Shown here one piece after another: positions 7,789-16,674 of a stretch of DNA of 32,388 bases. The number at the start of each line of letters is the position of its first letter. Positions within the stretch are counted from its first letter, which is position 1. Made by a program: the position numbers and the translations under genes. A model generated the notes under the pieces. It was not told the origin of the DNA. It made no database searches and saw only the letters and a list, made by a program, of their open reading frames with translations. Source of the stretch: Nitrospira sp. (GTDB lineage: Bacteria; Nitrospirota; Nitrospiria; Nitrospirales; Nitrospiraceae); the NCBI GenBank assembly GCA_016873455.1, contig VGXE01000022.1:1-32388 (forward strand), read 5' to 3'.

Positions 7789-10758
7789 TTACGCCTTGAG
7801 ACTTTCTGGCACTCGCGTCAACTCAGCGACCGCCTCAGCCTCTTCCTGCAACCGCTCGCTGCCCTCGTCAGCCGGCATGAATTGCTGCACGCGCGTGTTC
7901 CCGCTATCGACGATGAACACACTACCCTTCGTATCCACGGTGATCCCGTAGGGGAAATTGAACTGGCCGTCGCCGTTCCCGAACCCGCCCCATTGCGAAA
8001 TAAAGTTGCCTTCCCGGTCGAATTTCTCGATGCGGTGGTTGCCCGTATCCGACACATACACGTCACCGGCGCCGTCCACGGCGATCCCCCATGGAGAACG
8101 GAGCTGTCCCGCCTCCTGTGCGAGCGGACTGCTGGCATGGCCGGCCTCCGCACTGCCGCCCCATTTGGTGAGCAGCTGCGGAAGCACGTTCGTACTGGTG
8201 TCGAATTTTTGGATACGGTGATTGCCCATATCCACCACATAGACCGACCCGTCGCTCTGGTCCACGGCAATCCCGCGCGGAAAATAAAACTGCCCGTCGC
8301 CGTTCCCGAAACTGCCCCAGGCCATGATGAACTCGCCGCTCATGTCGAACTTCTGCACACGGAAATTCGCACTGTCGACTACATAGACAAAGCCGCGCAC
8401 CCGGTCGATCGCGATGCCCCAGGGCGCATTGAACTGGCCCTCACCATTGCCGCGCGAACCGAATTTCATCAGATAGCCGCCCAGTTTGCCGTCGAACTTC
8501 TGCACACGATGGTTGTTCGTATCCACCACCCACACATCGCCCTTGCCGTCGCAGGCGATCCCGGTGGGATTGTGGAAGTTCGCGTTCGCCGCGCCGAAGT
8601 TGCCCCACAGGATAATGAAGTTGCCGGCGTGATCGAACTTCTGAATGCGATTATTGCCGTTGTCCGTGACAAACAACGCCCCCTGTTGATCGATGCACAG
8701 GCCGTACATCGGCGCCATGAACTCGCCGCCATGCAGCAACGACGCGCCCCGGCCCGGCTTGCCCCACTTCGCGACGCAGAGATACCCGGAGGTATTGACC
8801 AGAATCGTGGCGCCGGCGGGTGTGGACACGTTGTTGCCGACGTCCTTGAACCAGGCATAAATAGTTTTCTGCCCGTCGCCCGGCGACAGGATGAAGGGGA
8901 CCGTCGCGCCGAACTTCAACGCCGGTGTCACCTCGACCCAGCCGGGCGTGCCGGCCATCGGCGTCAACGGGCTCTCCGACACGAAGTATGCGGCCACGCC
9001 CGTATCCACGTCGTTGGCCGAAACCGTGACCACGACCTCAGGCGAATTCGTCATGAACGCGCCATGGTTGATGACGGCATACGGGTTTTGCGGCGCCGTG
9101 ATGTCGATGAGCACCGGCATTGCCGTGACTTCCTCCGACAAGCCGCTCTCCGTCTCGTCTTCGAATGACGCCGTGATTGCGTAAAAATATGGCGTGTCGT
9201 TGGTCAGCCCCGTGTGGGTATAGGGATTGGTCACGCCTTCGATCTTGGTCGCGCCTTGAGGAGTCAGTTGTGGCGCCGTACTGAAATAGAGGTTATACGA
9301 GACGGCTCCCGGCACATCCATCCAGCTCAGAAACACTTCCGTATCACCGGCCTTCACCGCCACCGACCGGGGCGGCTGCGCGCCACCTTCCATGTGGGCC
9401 TGAGCCGGCTCCTGCTTACCGCGGTTTTGTTCTTCTTCGGTCGGCACGTACTTGAGCACCCGGCCGTTGCCGCTGTCGACGACAAACACACAGCCCTGCT
9501 TGTCCACGGCAATTCCATAAGGGAAATTCACCTGTGCGTCCGTCTTGCCGCGATTGCCGAAGGCACACAGGAAGGTCCCGTTGCCGTCAAACTTTTGCAC
9601 CCGATGGTTCCCGCTATCGACCACATAGACGTTGCCCAGCGCGTCGCAGGCAATGCCCCAAGGAGACTTGAACTGTCCAGGCCCGCTGCCTTCACGCCCC
9701 CACTTGGTCAAGAAACTCCCGCGTGGATCAAACTTCTGGATGCGATTATTGCTTTCGTCAGCCACGTAGATGTTCCCGACAAAATCGACCGCCACGCCGC
9801 GCGGGAAGAAGAATGCGCCGTCGAAACTGCCGTCGCGGCCCCATTTCAAGAGCGGTTGTCCGTCGGACTGGAACTTCTGAATCCGGGCGTTGCTCGTATC
9901 GGAGACATAGACGTTGCCTTCTTGGTCCGTAGCCAGCCCCCACGGCACATCGAACTTGCCCATGTCGGCGCCGCGCCAGGCAAATCCGAACTTGCCCCAG
10001 GCTTTTTGCACGTTCCCTTCCAGATCGAACTTCTGGACGCGGTTGTTGCCACTGTCCGCAACGTACACCACATCGTCTGGCCCGACCGCCAACCCACGCG
10101 GATAGTAAAACTGTCCCTCTTGCGAACCGGGCTCGCTTCCCCAACGGGCGAGAAACTTTCCCGCCTTATCAAACTTTTGAATCGAATGGTTGTCGGTATC
10201 CGCCACGTAGAGATTGCCGTCCTTGTCGAGTGCGATGCCGGTGGGCGAACTGAATTCTCCATCACCCACACCTTCTTGGCCGATCACCATCGCCAACAAA
10301 TAGGGGGAGGGAATCGCCATGACTTCCTGCGATTCCAGGCTCTCGCCTTTCGGCGTGACCACTGTGACGACATAGTGATAACAGGTGCCATTGGCCAGAT
10401 CGTCATGCACGAACGGGCTTGTGGCACCTTCCAGGCACGTTGCCTTGTCTTTCTTCACACCGATGACAGTTTTGAAATCATCCGCGCTGGCGATGGGGCG
10501 GGTCAGTTCAGAAAATTTGATCTGGACGCCCTTGGTGGTCTGGAAGTAGAGGTTGTAATACATGGCCTCCGGCACCGGATCCCACGTAATCGTGATGCGC
10601 CCATTGCCCGCTTTCGCATGGACATTCGCCGGCGCGGACGGCAGCTCGTCCTCCTCCGCGACCGAATCGCCGCTCCCCCACTCACCCTGAATGCCTTCAA
10701 TGGAGAGCCGCCCATGCGTGAACCGGAAAAATTCGTCAAACAGCCAGGCCTTCATCAC
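7789..10758 (-). CDS. Large NHL-repeat / fibronectin type III protein
   Basis: A 989-residue protein with a symmetric layout: FN3 (about 40-150), six NHL repeats (about 150-440), FN3 (about 460-555), an Ig-like beta-sandwich (about 556-660), and six more NHL repeats (about 660-965). Each repeat has the pattern G-I-A-x-D-x-x-G-x-x-Y-V-x-D-(S/T)-x-N-x-R-(I/V)-Q-K-F-D, then W-G. Two complete six-bladed propellers are expected. NHL propellers usually bind protein, RNA or peptide, or act in extracellular scaffolds; no catalytic residues are evident. No signal peptide is visible: the N-terminus ([13 protein letters not shown]) is amphipathic, so the protein looks cytosolic or exported by another route, although FN3 is commonly extracellular. 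It leads the guaB-guaA transcription unit. ATG at 10758 is used; the adjacent ATG at 10755 is equally possible. Molecular role unknown. Confidence 0.85.
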   Translation of the reverse strand: MMKAWLFDEFFRFTHGRLSIEGIQGEWGSGDSVAEEDELPSAPANVHAKAGNGRITITWDPVPEAMYYNLYFQTTKGVQIKFSELTRPIASADDFKTVIGVKKDKATCLEGATSPFVHDDLANGTCYHYVVTVVTPKGESLESQEVMAIPSPYLLAMVIGQEGVGDGEFSSPTGIALDKDGNLYVADTDNHSIQKFDKAGKFLARWGSEPGSQEGQFYYPRGLAVGPDDVVYVADSGNNRVQKFDLEGNVQKAWGKFGFAWRGADMGKFDVPWGLATDQEGNVYVSDTSNARIQKFQSDGQPLLKWGRDGSFDGAFFFPRGVAVDFVGNIYVADESNNRIQKFDPRGSFLTKWGREGSGPGQFKSPWGIACDALGNVYVVDSGNHRVQKFDGNGTFLCAFGNRGKTDAQVNFPYGIAVDKQGCVFVVDSGNGRVLKYVPTEEEQNRGKQEPAQAHMEGGAQPPRSVAVKAGDTEVFLSWMDVPGAVSYNLYFSTAPQLTPQGATKIEGVTNPYTHTGLTNDTPYFYAITASFEDETESGLSEEVTAMPVLIDITAPQNPYAVINHGAFMTNSPEVVVTVSANDVDTGVAAYFVSESPLTPMAGTPGWVEVTPALKFGATVPFILSPGDGQKTIYAWFKDVGNNVSTPAGATILVNTSGYLCVAKWGKPGRGASLLHGGEFMAPMYGLCIDQQGALFVTDNGNNRIQKFDHAGNFIILWGNFGAANANFHNPTGIACDGKGDVWVVDTNNHRVQKFDGKLGGYLMKFGSRGNGEGQFNAPWGIAIDRVRGFVYVVDSANFRVQKFDMSGEFIMAWGSFGNGDGQFYFPRGIAVDQSDGSVYVVDMGNHRIQKFDTSTNVLPQLLTKWGGSAEAGHASSPLAQEAGQLRSPWGIAVDGAGDVYVSDTGNHRIEKFDREGNFISQWGGFGNGDGQFNFPYGITVDTKGSVFIVDSGNTRVQQFMPADEGSERLQEEAEAVAELTRVPESLKA

Positions 10759-10836
10759 AGCGGGTGCCTCGTGTTGCTAGAGATGACCGATCGCAAGAAA
10801 TTATGGATGTTTCAAGGAGTTAGGCTCGGATTGTGG

Positions 10837-10866
10837 AGTCTAGCAAAGCGCCGGAAAGAGAGTCAA
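10837..10866 (-). promoter_or_regulatory. Sigma-70-type promoter for the NHL-guaB-guaA unit
   Basis: On the minus strand TTGACT (10866-10861) is followed after 18 nt by TAGACT (10842-10837). Transcription would begin near 10830, giving a leader of about 70 nt before the NHL gene, which has a GAGG ribosome site. It is the only good promoter seen upstream of the purine and aspS/aroC genes on this strand. Confidence 0.55.
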
Positions 10867-10899
10867 GGAACGGCACGGGCTACATTATGAACCAGCTAG

Positions 10900-10923
10900 A
10901 CAAACCTCGCTGAACACCGCGAG
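10900..10923 (-). terminator. Weak hairpin after scpB
   Basis: Directly after the scpB stop, CTCGC and GCGAG (10923-10919 and 10910-10906, minus strand) pair around an 8-nt loop, followed by GTTTGT. The short stem and imperfect U-tract make this a weak terminator candidate separating scpAB from the NHL unit. Confidence 0.35.
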
Positions 10924-11787
10924 TTAGACTTGCTGGACCGGCTCGTCGAGGAGGGACGTATCGGAACCTACCAAAAGGGAGCCGCCCGCTTCATCCGCCC
11001 CCTCTGATGATTCGGCTCTTTGTTCGAACACAACCTGCGTAACCGGGAGAGCGGCCTCTTCGACGATGCCATTGGTCGTGAGCCGCTCACCGTCGTCCAT
11101 CGGCAACATGGCCTGCTCCGATTCGCCCAGTTCCTTGAATTCCCGGAGCGGCGGCAGTTGCGACAGATCATTGAGCCCAAAATGTTCAAGAAAATATTTC
11201 GTGGTCCCATACATGATCGGACGCCCCGGCACTTCCTTGCGGCCGACAATCCGCACCAGCTTCCGCTCCAAGAGCGTCCGCACCACTCCCGACGTTTCGA
11301 CTCCGCGAATTTCTTCGATTTCGGAACGGACAATCGGCTGCTTGTAAGCAATAATCGCGAGCGATTCGAGCGCCGAGCGTGAGAGCTTCGCCGTCGATTT
11401 CGATTTATCCAGTCGCTTGATCCAGCCGGCATACTCCTGTTTCGTCAATAGCCGAAACCCACCGGCGACTTCCGCCAGGCGAAGGCCGCGGCCTTCCTGC
11501 TCCAATTCCTCACCGAGGCTCCGCAGTGCTTGCGTCACTTCGGCCTTCGTCACGTCACCGATCACCGCCAAAAGCCGTTGCACGGACAACGGCTCCGATG
11601 ACACGAACAACAACGACTCCACAATGGCCTTTAACTCCCGGGCTGCGACCGCCTGTGCCGCAGTGTCATCGTGCCCAGAGGGTTCGACTGATTCAACAGG
11701 GGCCGGATGGCCGTTCGACAGGGAACCCGGCGTCTCCATGTCCAGCTGGGTCGATGCTCCGTTCATTTCATCTGCGACTGTGATCAT
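10924..11787 (-). CDS. scpB: Segregation and condensation protein B
   Basis: Partner of ScpA in the SMC-ScpAB complex that compacts and separates chromosomes. The 287-residue protein has an N-terminal variable stretch, then the two winged-helix domains (about residues 50-210), with the conserved L-S-R-S-A-L-E-S-L-A-I-I-A-Y-K-Q-P segment, I-R-G-V, and G-R-P-x-x-Y-G-T-T-x-x-F-L-x-x-F-G. A long low-similarity C-terminal tail makes it larger than usual (commonly about 190-200 residues). The ATG at 11787 overlaps the scpA stop by 4 nt (ATGA) and has GGAGAGG just upstream inside scpA; an ATG 12 nt earlier is less well placed. The two genes are translationally coupled. Confidence 0.92.
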   Translation of the reverse strand: MITVADEMNGASTQLDMETPGSLSNGHPAPVESVEPSGHDDTAAQAVAARELKAIVESLLFVSSEPLSVQRLLAVIGDVTKAEVTQALRSLGEELEQEGRGLRLAEVAGGFRLLTKQEYAGWIKRLDKSKSTAKLSRSALESLAIIAYKQPIVRSEIEEIRGVETSGVVRTLLERKLVRIVGRKEVPGRPIMYGTTKYFLEHFGLNDLSQLPPLREFKELGESEQAMLPMDDGERLTTNGIVEEAALPVTQVVFEQRAESSEGADEAGGSLLVGSDTSLLDEPVQQV

Positions 11788-12590
11788 GTTCCTCTCCATT
11801 CCACATCAGCCTCATCGAGTTCGGCAGGGTCGGGGACCAACGAAAACGCCCGAGAGACGAGGATCGGGCCGAACGTCTCCGCCTGAAACACCCGCGCCAC
11901 ACGAAGGCGGATCAATTCCAGCATCGCCAAGAACGTCACGATGACGATCAGCCGGTGGCTGGCCGGCTCAAACAGATCGACAAACGACACTGAGTCTTTG
12001 CCTTCAAGCAGTTCAAGAATGACATTCATCCGTTCACGAACCGTCAGGTTGTCGGGAATGATCTCGATAAGGCGCTTCCCGGGGTTGCGATCAAGAATGC
12101 CCTGGAGTGCATCCACCAGGTCGAACAACGAGACATGCTCCAACGGCATCTCCTCAGTGCTGATCGGCTCCGGCGCCGCCTGCTCACGGCTGAACATTTC
12201 ACGCCACAGCTGTTCCTGCCCATCGAGCTGGCGCGCCGCTTCCTTATACGCCTTGTACTCCAACAAGCGCCGAACGAGTTCCTCCCGGGGATCAGGCCCG
12301 TCTTCCTCGTCCTGCACCGCTTCATCGGGGGGCAGGAGCATTTTGGATTTGATTTGGAGCAGCGTCGCCGCCATGACCAGAAAATCTCCGGCGACGTTGA
12401 GATTGAGGTTCTTCATCGCCTCGATGTACTCCAAGTACTGGTTGGCGATGAGGGCGACCGGAATATCGTAGATATTGATCTCGTTTTTCTTGATCAGATG
12501 GAGCAAAAGATCCAGTGGTCCCTCGAAGTTCTCGATGCGAACCTGGTAGGGCAATTCGGTCTGTTCGTAGCCTTCGACCTGAGGATCCAT
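11784..12590 (-). CDS. scpA: Segregation and condensation protein A (kleisin)
   Basis: The kleisin subunit that bridges SMC heads and binds ScpB. The 268-residue protein has the classic N-terminal segment F-E-G-P-L-D-L-L-L-H-L-I (residues 22-33), the D-I-Y-D-I-P-V stretch, an acidic middle region, and a C-terminal winged helix containing F-L-A-M-L-E-L-I-R-L. There is no Shine-Dalgarno; instead a TATAAC -10 box ends 7 nt before the ATG, predicting a leaderless mRNA. It is followed by scpB with an ATGA overlap. Usual length for the family is about 240-270. Confidence 0.95.
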   Translation of the reverse strand: MDPQVEGYEQTELPYQVRIENFEGPLDLLLHLIKKNEINIYDIPVALIANQYLEYIEAMKNLNLNVAGDFLVMAATLLQIKSKMLLPPDEAVQDEEDGPDPREELVRRLLEYKAYKEAARQLDGQEQLWREMFSREQAAPEPISTEEMPLEHVSLFDLVDALQGILDRNPGKRLIEIIPDNLTVRERMNVILELLEGKDSVSFVDLFEPASHRLIVIVTFLAMLELIRLRVARVFQAETFGPILVSRAFSLVPDPAELDEADVEWRGT

Positions 12591-12597
12591 GGCGCTG

Positions 12598-12627
12598 GTT
12601 ATACCAACTTATTGGGGTGACCGGCAA
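12598..12627 (-). promoter_or_regulatory. Promoter predicting a leaderless scpA mRNA
   Basis: TTGCCG (12627-12622), an 18-nt spacer, then TATAAC (12603-12598) on the minus strand. Only 7 nt separate the -10 box from the scpA ATG at 12590, so the first transcribed base should be at or next to the start codon. Confidence 0.5.
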
Positions 12628-12662
12628 GCCACAATTCTATATGTAGGGGAATGCAGACAGTG

Positions 12663-13751
12663 CTACTTGCTTTTTAAGATATAGCCGACAAGCCCAGCCG
12701 AGACGAGAAGGAGCAAGGCGGTCAGTCCGTATCGTCTGAGATACGTCGACAGATCGTCCGCCGGCTGCTCTTGAATGACTCGTCTGGTTCGGGTAAGCAT
12801 CGGCGGCTGATCGAACCGCGCCCGAGCCAGATCGTCCGGCTTCTTGAAGTCCGCATCGGAAAAATCCACGGGACCCAAGAACTGGGCGCCGGCAAACACT
12901 GCGGCTTCTTCAAACACCGAAAATGTAAAGAACGAGTCCCGGCTGAAAATGGTATCAAGAAAAGCAACCGGTCTCCTAAACTGGCTCCCGGAAAACCCGG
13001 TGCCGGACCCGAACCGAGCTCGTTCAAATACAGCCGGCTGTTCGAATGTCACCTCGAGCCACTCTGCCATACCGTCGAAGAGTGCGCCCGTGCAATCGAC
13101 CGCCCCGTGAAACCTGGATCGGTGAAATCGTGTATGCGGCCCAAACTTCGTTCCCTGACATCTCAGCCCTTCCATGAATCGCCCCTGCACAAAGTACGCT
13201 TCCTTCTGAAACACCGCCTCGGTGAGCTCGACCGATCCCTGGAACAAAGACCGTGACAGATCGACACCATCTTTGAACGTCGTTCCATGAAAGTCGACGG
13301 GCCCCTCGAACTGAAGTGTCCCGGTGGACGACCGATGCCGCAATGGGCCTAATACGACGGACTCGCGGATCGTCACCGGGCCCCGAACCAGACGTACCTC
13401 CTCTGTGCCGGTCTGTTCCGGCTGGTCAGACCTGATGCGGGTACCTCCTCCAACCGTTTGTACCGACAACCGGCCGAAATCCACATCGCCGCGAACAATG
13501 ACGCCGGTCAGATCAACGGGCTGCCCAGTCTTGAGCGATTCTAGAATACTCGCGCCATCGACTGCATGAAGCTCCCGTTCCGCCTGCGAACAATCGGACG
13601 AAAGTTTCTTGACCAGCGCACCTCCGGCTTTGCTGAGCGACCCTTCAACCTGACAAGCTGCATGGCCATCTGCAACCCATGCAACAAGGATCCAGCCAAG
13701 CCACAGAGCCAGAACCCACACGCTCCGATAATGTCGCGTACAGTGTGTCAC
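12663..13751 (-). CDS. Membrane-anchored pentapeptide-type repeat protein
   Basis: The 362-residue frame starts with a hydrophobic segment (about residues 10-30, VWVLALWLGWILVAWVADG) that is a signal peptide or anchor. It ends with a second transmembrane helix (LTALLLLVSAGLVGYIL) before a short basic tail. The middle, about residues 85-310, is built of five-residue steps with phenylalanine or leucine at the centre (V-D-F-H-G-T-T-F-K-D-G-V-D-L-S type), the hallmark of pentapeptide right-handed beta-helices. The helix should lie outside the cytoplasm, tethered at the C-terminus. The GTG start at 13751 is preferred because a TTGCCT-17-TATAAC promoter ends 7 nt upstream; a TTG frame start at 13787 would sit inside the -35 box. 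Function unknown. Confidence 0.75.
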   Translation of the reverse strand: MTHCTRHYRSVWVLALWLGWILVAWVADGHAACQVEGSLSKAGGALVKKLSSDCSQAERELHAVDGASILESLKTGQPVDLTGVIVRGDVDFGRLSVQTVGGGTRIRSDQPEQTGTEEVRLVRGPVTIRESVVLGPLRHRSSTGTLQFEGPVDFHGTTFKDGVDLSRSLFQGSVELTEAVFQKEAYFVQGRFMEGLRCQGTKFGPHTRFHRSRFHGAVDCTGALFDGMAEWLEVTFEQPAVFERARFGSGTGFSGSQFRRPVAFLDTIFSRDSFFTFSVFEEAAVFAGAQFLGPVDFSDADFKKPDDLARARFDQPPMLTRTRRVIQEQPADDLSTYLRRYGLTALLLLVSAGLVGYILKSK

Positions 13752-13758
13752 AGATGCC

Positions 13759-13787
13759 GTTATACGAATCGCCCGTGAGGAAGGCAA
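13759..13787 (-). promoter_or_regulatory. Promoter predicting a leaderless GTG-started mRNA
   Basis: TTGCCT (13787-13782), a 17-nt spacer and TATAAC (13764-13759) on the minus strand. The -10 box lies exactly 7 nt before the GTG at 13751, the same geometry as the scpA promoter. Confidence 0.5.
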
Positions 13788-13990
13788 GCGCGGATCGCAA
13801 GAAGCAGAAGAACGAATGGGCCGTAGCCTCAGCGCCCATCACTACGGAGTCATGCGGGCCTGTATAGCAAGAACACCAGCCACGGAAGAGACGATACAAT
13901 GGAGTGTGGAAGGAAGGCGTGTACTCGTTCCATCCCGGGAACGGGCACGGCTCTCATGTGGACCGTTCATCGGCAGTGCGCCGTTTGAGA

Positions 13991-14449
13991 TCAATTGTTC
14001 CGATAATCGTCGCCGTCGTCCAGAAGCTCCTCGGACTTTTCGATAAGATCATCCCCGTCGTCGTCGTCATCGAGGTCCAACTCTTCTTGGACATCCTCAT
14101 CGAGATCGCCCTCCATGTCCAATTCCTCTTGGGCCATCTCTTCGTCATCAAGATCCGTTTCCCTTGGCGCAACGGGCGCAGCCGCCTTCCGAGGCATCGT
14201 TTCTTCCTGAGCGGCGGCTCTCACCGAAGGGGGACGAACCGCTGCTGGCTTCGGAGCGACTGGTGTCTGTGCAGGTGTCTTGACCGTTTTCTTGACGGCC
14301 GCTTTCTTGACAGCCTTCTTCTTGACCGCCGCGCCTTTCTTAGGTGATTTCTTGGCTGGCTTCTTGGCTGATTTCTTGACGGCCTGTTTTTTAGATGGCC
14401 CCGAGGTTTTCTTCTTTGTTTTAGTTGCGGCCTTCTTCTTTTTTGCCAT
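13991..14449 (-). CDS. Bipolar histone-H1-like protein with acidic tail
   Basis: The 152-residue protein has two opposite halves. Residues 1-58 are Lys/Ala/Pro-rich with repeated A-K-K and V-K-K-x-A steps, like the C-terminal tail of eukaryotic H1 and bacterial H1-like or AlgP-type proteins. Residues about 96-152 are strongly acidic (runs of Asp and Glu). A Pro/Ala-rich linker joins them. The basic half should bind DNA or RNA; the acidic half could self-mask it or bind basic partners. The ATG at 14449 has a strong GAGGAGG ribosome site and is followed at once by MAKKKK; an upstream in-frame start at 14506 would add 19 residues and is not supported. No enzyme motif is present. A role in nucleoid or ribosome-associated organisation is inference. 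Confidence 0.75.
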   Translation of the reverse strand: MAKKKKAATKTKKKTSGPSKKQAVKKSAKKPAKKSPKKGAAVKKKAVKKAAVKKTVKTPAQTPVAPKPAAVRPPSVRAAAQEETMPRKAAAPVAPRETDLDDEEMAQEELDMEGDLDEDVQEELDLDDDDDGDDLIEKSEELLDDGDDYRNN

Positions 14450-14610
14450 TCGCCGTCCTCCTCTTGGTCGTTGCGGCCGTCCGCTCACGAATTTGTGGGC
14501 CACCATCTAGCATGAACGAATAGGCTCTTGCAACCACCTCATTGTTGCCCCTGCTGGGGCCCCGAATGCCTGAACGGCACCCCCTGCACCAGAGAAAATT
14601 CCAGCTCCCA

Positions 14611-14622
14611 TCATGCTAAGAT
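14611..14622 (+). promoter_or_regulatory. Possible extended -10 promoter for the cupredoxin gene
   Basis: TGC followed by TAAGAT (14617-14622) resembles an extended -10 element about 34 nt before the cupredoxin ATG. No good -35 box is present, so this is a weak candidate. Confidence 0.25.
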
Positions 14623-14655
14623 GGCCTGACTGATCGGCTTTTCGAGAGACCACAC

Positions 14656-15033
14656 ATGAACCGGTTATTCATCATGTCATTAGCAGTCTGGGTTGGGACC
14701 GCCGTAAGTTGGCCGGCCACAGGCGCATCGCTCTCAACGCAGATCCTCATGGAAGACGGCTCGCCCTATTACGTGCCGGTTACTGCCACCGTGGCCAGCG
14801 GCCATCCCGTCCGCTGGGACAATCCCACACCAACTCATCACACCGTCACGCACGTCGGCTGTCTGGAGGAGGGGACCGCCTGTCTCTTCGACTCGGGAAC
14901 AGTTCCACCAGGATCCCAATTCACCATTCCGGGTTTACCGGCGGGCCGTTACGCCTACCACTGCCGGATTCATCCCATCATGCGAGGCATGTTGGTCGTC
15001 ACGGATAGTCCACCGGCTCCATCGCAACTGTAA
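14656..15033 (+). CDS. Secreted plastocyanin-like cupredoxin
   Basis: A 125-residue protein with a signal peptide (residues 1-24, cleavage near A-T-G-A/S). The single cupredoxin domain has the expected type 1 copper ligands: His in the T-H-H-T-V-T motif (His61 or His62), then Cys103, His106 and Met109 in Y-H-C-R-I-H-P-I-M-R-G. This arrangement belongs to small periplasmic electron carriers of the plastocyanin/amicyanin type. Two further cysteines (69 and 76) bracket a short loop and could form a disulfide. A GAGAG ribosome site precedes the ATG. It lies 66 nt upstream of the PqqD-like methyltransferase gene on the same strand. A redox partner cannot be named from this window. Confidence 0.85.
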   Translation: MNRLFIMSLAVWVGTAVSWPATGASLSTQILMEDGSPYYVPVTATVASGHPVRWDNPTPTHHTVTHVGCLEEGTACLFDSGTVPPGSQFTIPGLPAGRYAYHCRIHPIMRGMLVVTDSPPAPSQL

Positions 15034-15099
15034 GCTGTCCCGCCTTGCAGAACTGCCGACCGGTCTTGTAGTCTGCGAATACCCAGCACAGCCAGCCTT

Positions 15100-16590
15100 A
15101 TGAAACCCGTCGTGGCCCCCCAAGAACCGTTAGACCTCACCGGACCGGCACTGAATCTGCTTGCCTGGCGCATTCCCGATCTCGTCACCTACCAACAGGC
15201 TGACGATGAGTACTGGTTCGCTCCGCTCGATGATTCGCTCCCGTTGGTACGGCTCAACATGACCGGCGTGGAGATGCTCCGTGCCATGAACGGACACACC
15301 ACGGTCGCCGTGTTGCTGGAACGATACGGAGACACCATCTGTGGCCCGGACGGCCAACCGGGCCGCTGGCATCTTGAGCGCTGGGCCACCCCTCACTATT
15401 CCCTCTGCTACTACGGCACCGAGCCGCCTGGGGGCCATCGACACACAGCCAAGTGGGATCTCCTGCTTCAACAGATCCGGGAGGGCTGGTCTGGGCAAGA
15501 CGGGTTCGAGGGCGAGCACCATTTGGAAGAGTTTCACGTCCATGAGCTGACACGCAGTCCCGAAGACGACGAACACTTCGATGTGATTGAGACCACCGTC
15601 TCCCACCTGTTCCGCGAGCCGACCGACGCCCTGCACAATCTGACCTATGGCCGGCTCCTGATGCGGCAACTCCGCAAGCTCGGCTGGTTCAATCCCAAAC
15701 CGCGAGTCATGCTGGAGGTCGGCGGCGGATTGGGTTACGTCGCCCGCGAACTGGGCAAGGAACTCTTGCCGTTCGAACGCCAATCGATCACCTACATCTC
15801 CCTCGACATTACCCACCCCTTCCTGAAACTTCAGACGAAGCGGGCCAAAGAAGGCGGCTGGGGCGGAATCGGTACCAGAGCCAACGCCGAAGCGCTCCCC
15901 TTCCAAGACAACTCCGTCGATCTCGTCATCGACAACGAAAATATGGCCGACATGACGCCGGTGAAACTCACCAGGCAGGAATTGCTGACCAACAAAGGCG
16001 AGACGGAGCAGCACCAGGACGCCTTGGATTGGATCAGACGTCTGAGGCTTCCGATCGACGCAACTACCCCCGACGATGTCATCTTTAACCTGGGGCCGAT
16101 CCGATTCGTGGCAGAATTGTGGCGGGTCTTAAAACCTGGCGGGCATGCCTTCCTCACGGAATTCGGGATCGAAGACGGATGGCCCGCGCCGGTGAAGCTC
16201 CCCGGCCATACGGAATATGAGGTGCAATACAGCCACCTCCGCCAAGCGGTCCGTTGGCTGGGCTTTCAGGAACGCTATCTGCCGCTCCCTCAATTTCTGG
16301 CGATGAAGCCGGACACCAAGGTGCTCTGTACCGGCGCCGCCTATACCATTCAACGGTTCTGCCAGGCCATGCACAAGCCCTTTGCGATCCGCGCCTATAC
16401 CGAGAAAGAGTTACAACAGGCACTTGGCGACCTGCTGCCTCGGCTACACGGCTGTCATTATCACGACGTGGCCGACCCGGCCTGGTTCGGCCTGCTGGAT
16501 TTCAAGGTGCTGCTCTTGGAAAAACCCGGCGGCGCGCCGAAAGCCCAGTTCACGGAGAACAAAGGCTACCGGTGGTATTCGCAGAAGTGA
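15100..16590 (+). CDS. SAM-dependent methyltransferase with PqqD-like N-terminal domain
   Basis: The 496-residue protein has an N-terminal region (about residues 28-80) resembling the PqqD/RiPP-recognition winged helix: polar strands, then L-x-x-x-G-V-E-M-L-R-A-M-N-G, then V-x-x-L-L-E-R-Y-G. A class I methyltransferase core follows, with motif I at 203-213 (M-L-E-V-G-G-G-L-G-Y), an acidic strand (Y-I-S-L-D-I), the A-E-A-L-P-F-Q-D-N-S-V-D-L-V-I-D stretch, and the V-L-K-P-G-G-H strand. The substrate is unknown. The PqqD-like part suggests a peptide or protein substrate, but no precursor peptide gene is visible beside it. A diverged, frameshifted copy of its last 45 or so codons lies at 17320-17460, beyond the toxin-antitoxin pair. 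Confidence 0.8.
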   Translation: MKPVVAPQEPLDLTGPALNLLAWRIPDLVTYQQADDEYWFAPLDDSLPLVRLNMTGVEMLRAMNGHTTVAVLLERYGDTICGPDGQPGRWHLERWATPHYSLCYYGTEPPGGHRHTAKWDLLLQQIREGWSGQDGFEGEHHLEEFHVHELTRSPEDDEHFDVIETTVSHLFREPTDALHNLTYGRLLMRQLRKLGWFNPKPRVMLEVGGGLGYVARELGKELLPFERQSITYISLDITHPFLKLQTKRAKEGGWGGIGTRANAEALPFQDNSVDLVIDNENMADMTPVKLTRQELLTNKGETEQHQDALDWIRRLRLPIDATTPDDVIFNLGPIRFVAELWRVLKPGGHAFLTEFGIEDGWPAPVKLPGHTEYEVQYSHLRQAVRWLGFQERYLPLPQFLAMKPDTKVLCTGAAYTIQRFCQAMHKPFAIRAYTEKELQQALGDLLPRLHGCHYHDVADPAWFGLLDFKVLLLEKPGGAPKAQFTENKGYRWYSQK

Positions 16591-16619
16591 GAGGCTGAGG
16601 GTGGCCCGGGTAGTTCCCT

Positions 16620-16638
16620 GTGCTCGCTGACCGCGCAC
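16620..16638 (+). repeat. REP-like palindrome
   Basis: A 19-nt near-palindrome, GTGCTCG...CGCGCAC, directly downstream of the methyltransferase gene. Its first ten bases, GTGCTCGCTG, are identical to the minus-strand arm at 4577-4568 and one base different from the arm at 4608-4617. Confidence 0.45.
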
Positions 16639-16674
16639 TCAAAGATTTCCAGCTACTGCAGTCAAAAGCAGAAA

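Noticed and set aside
7882-10890. Two long plus-strand frames (428 and 558 residues) opposite the NHL gene
   Set aside because: They mirror the repeated, GC-rich codons of the NHL repeats and show periodic His/Arg-rich sequence without any domain.
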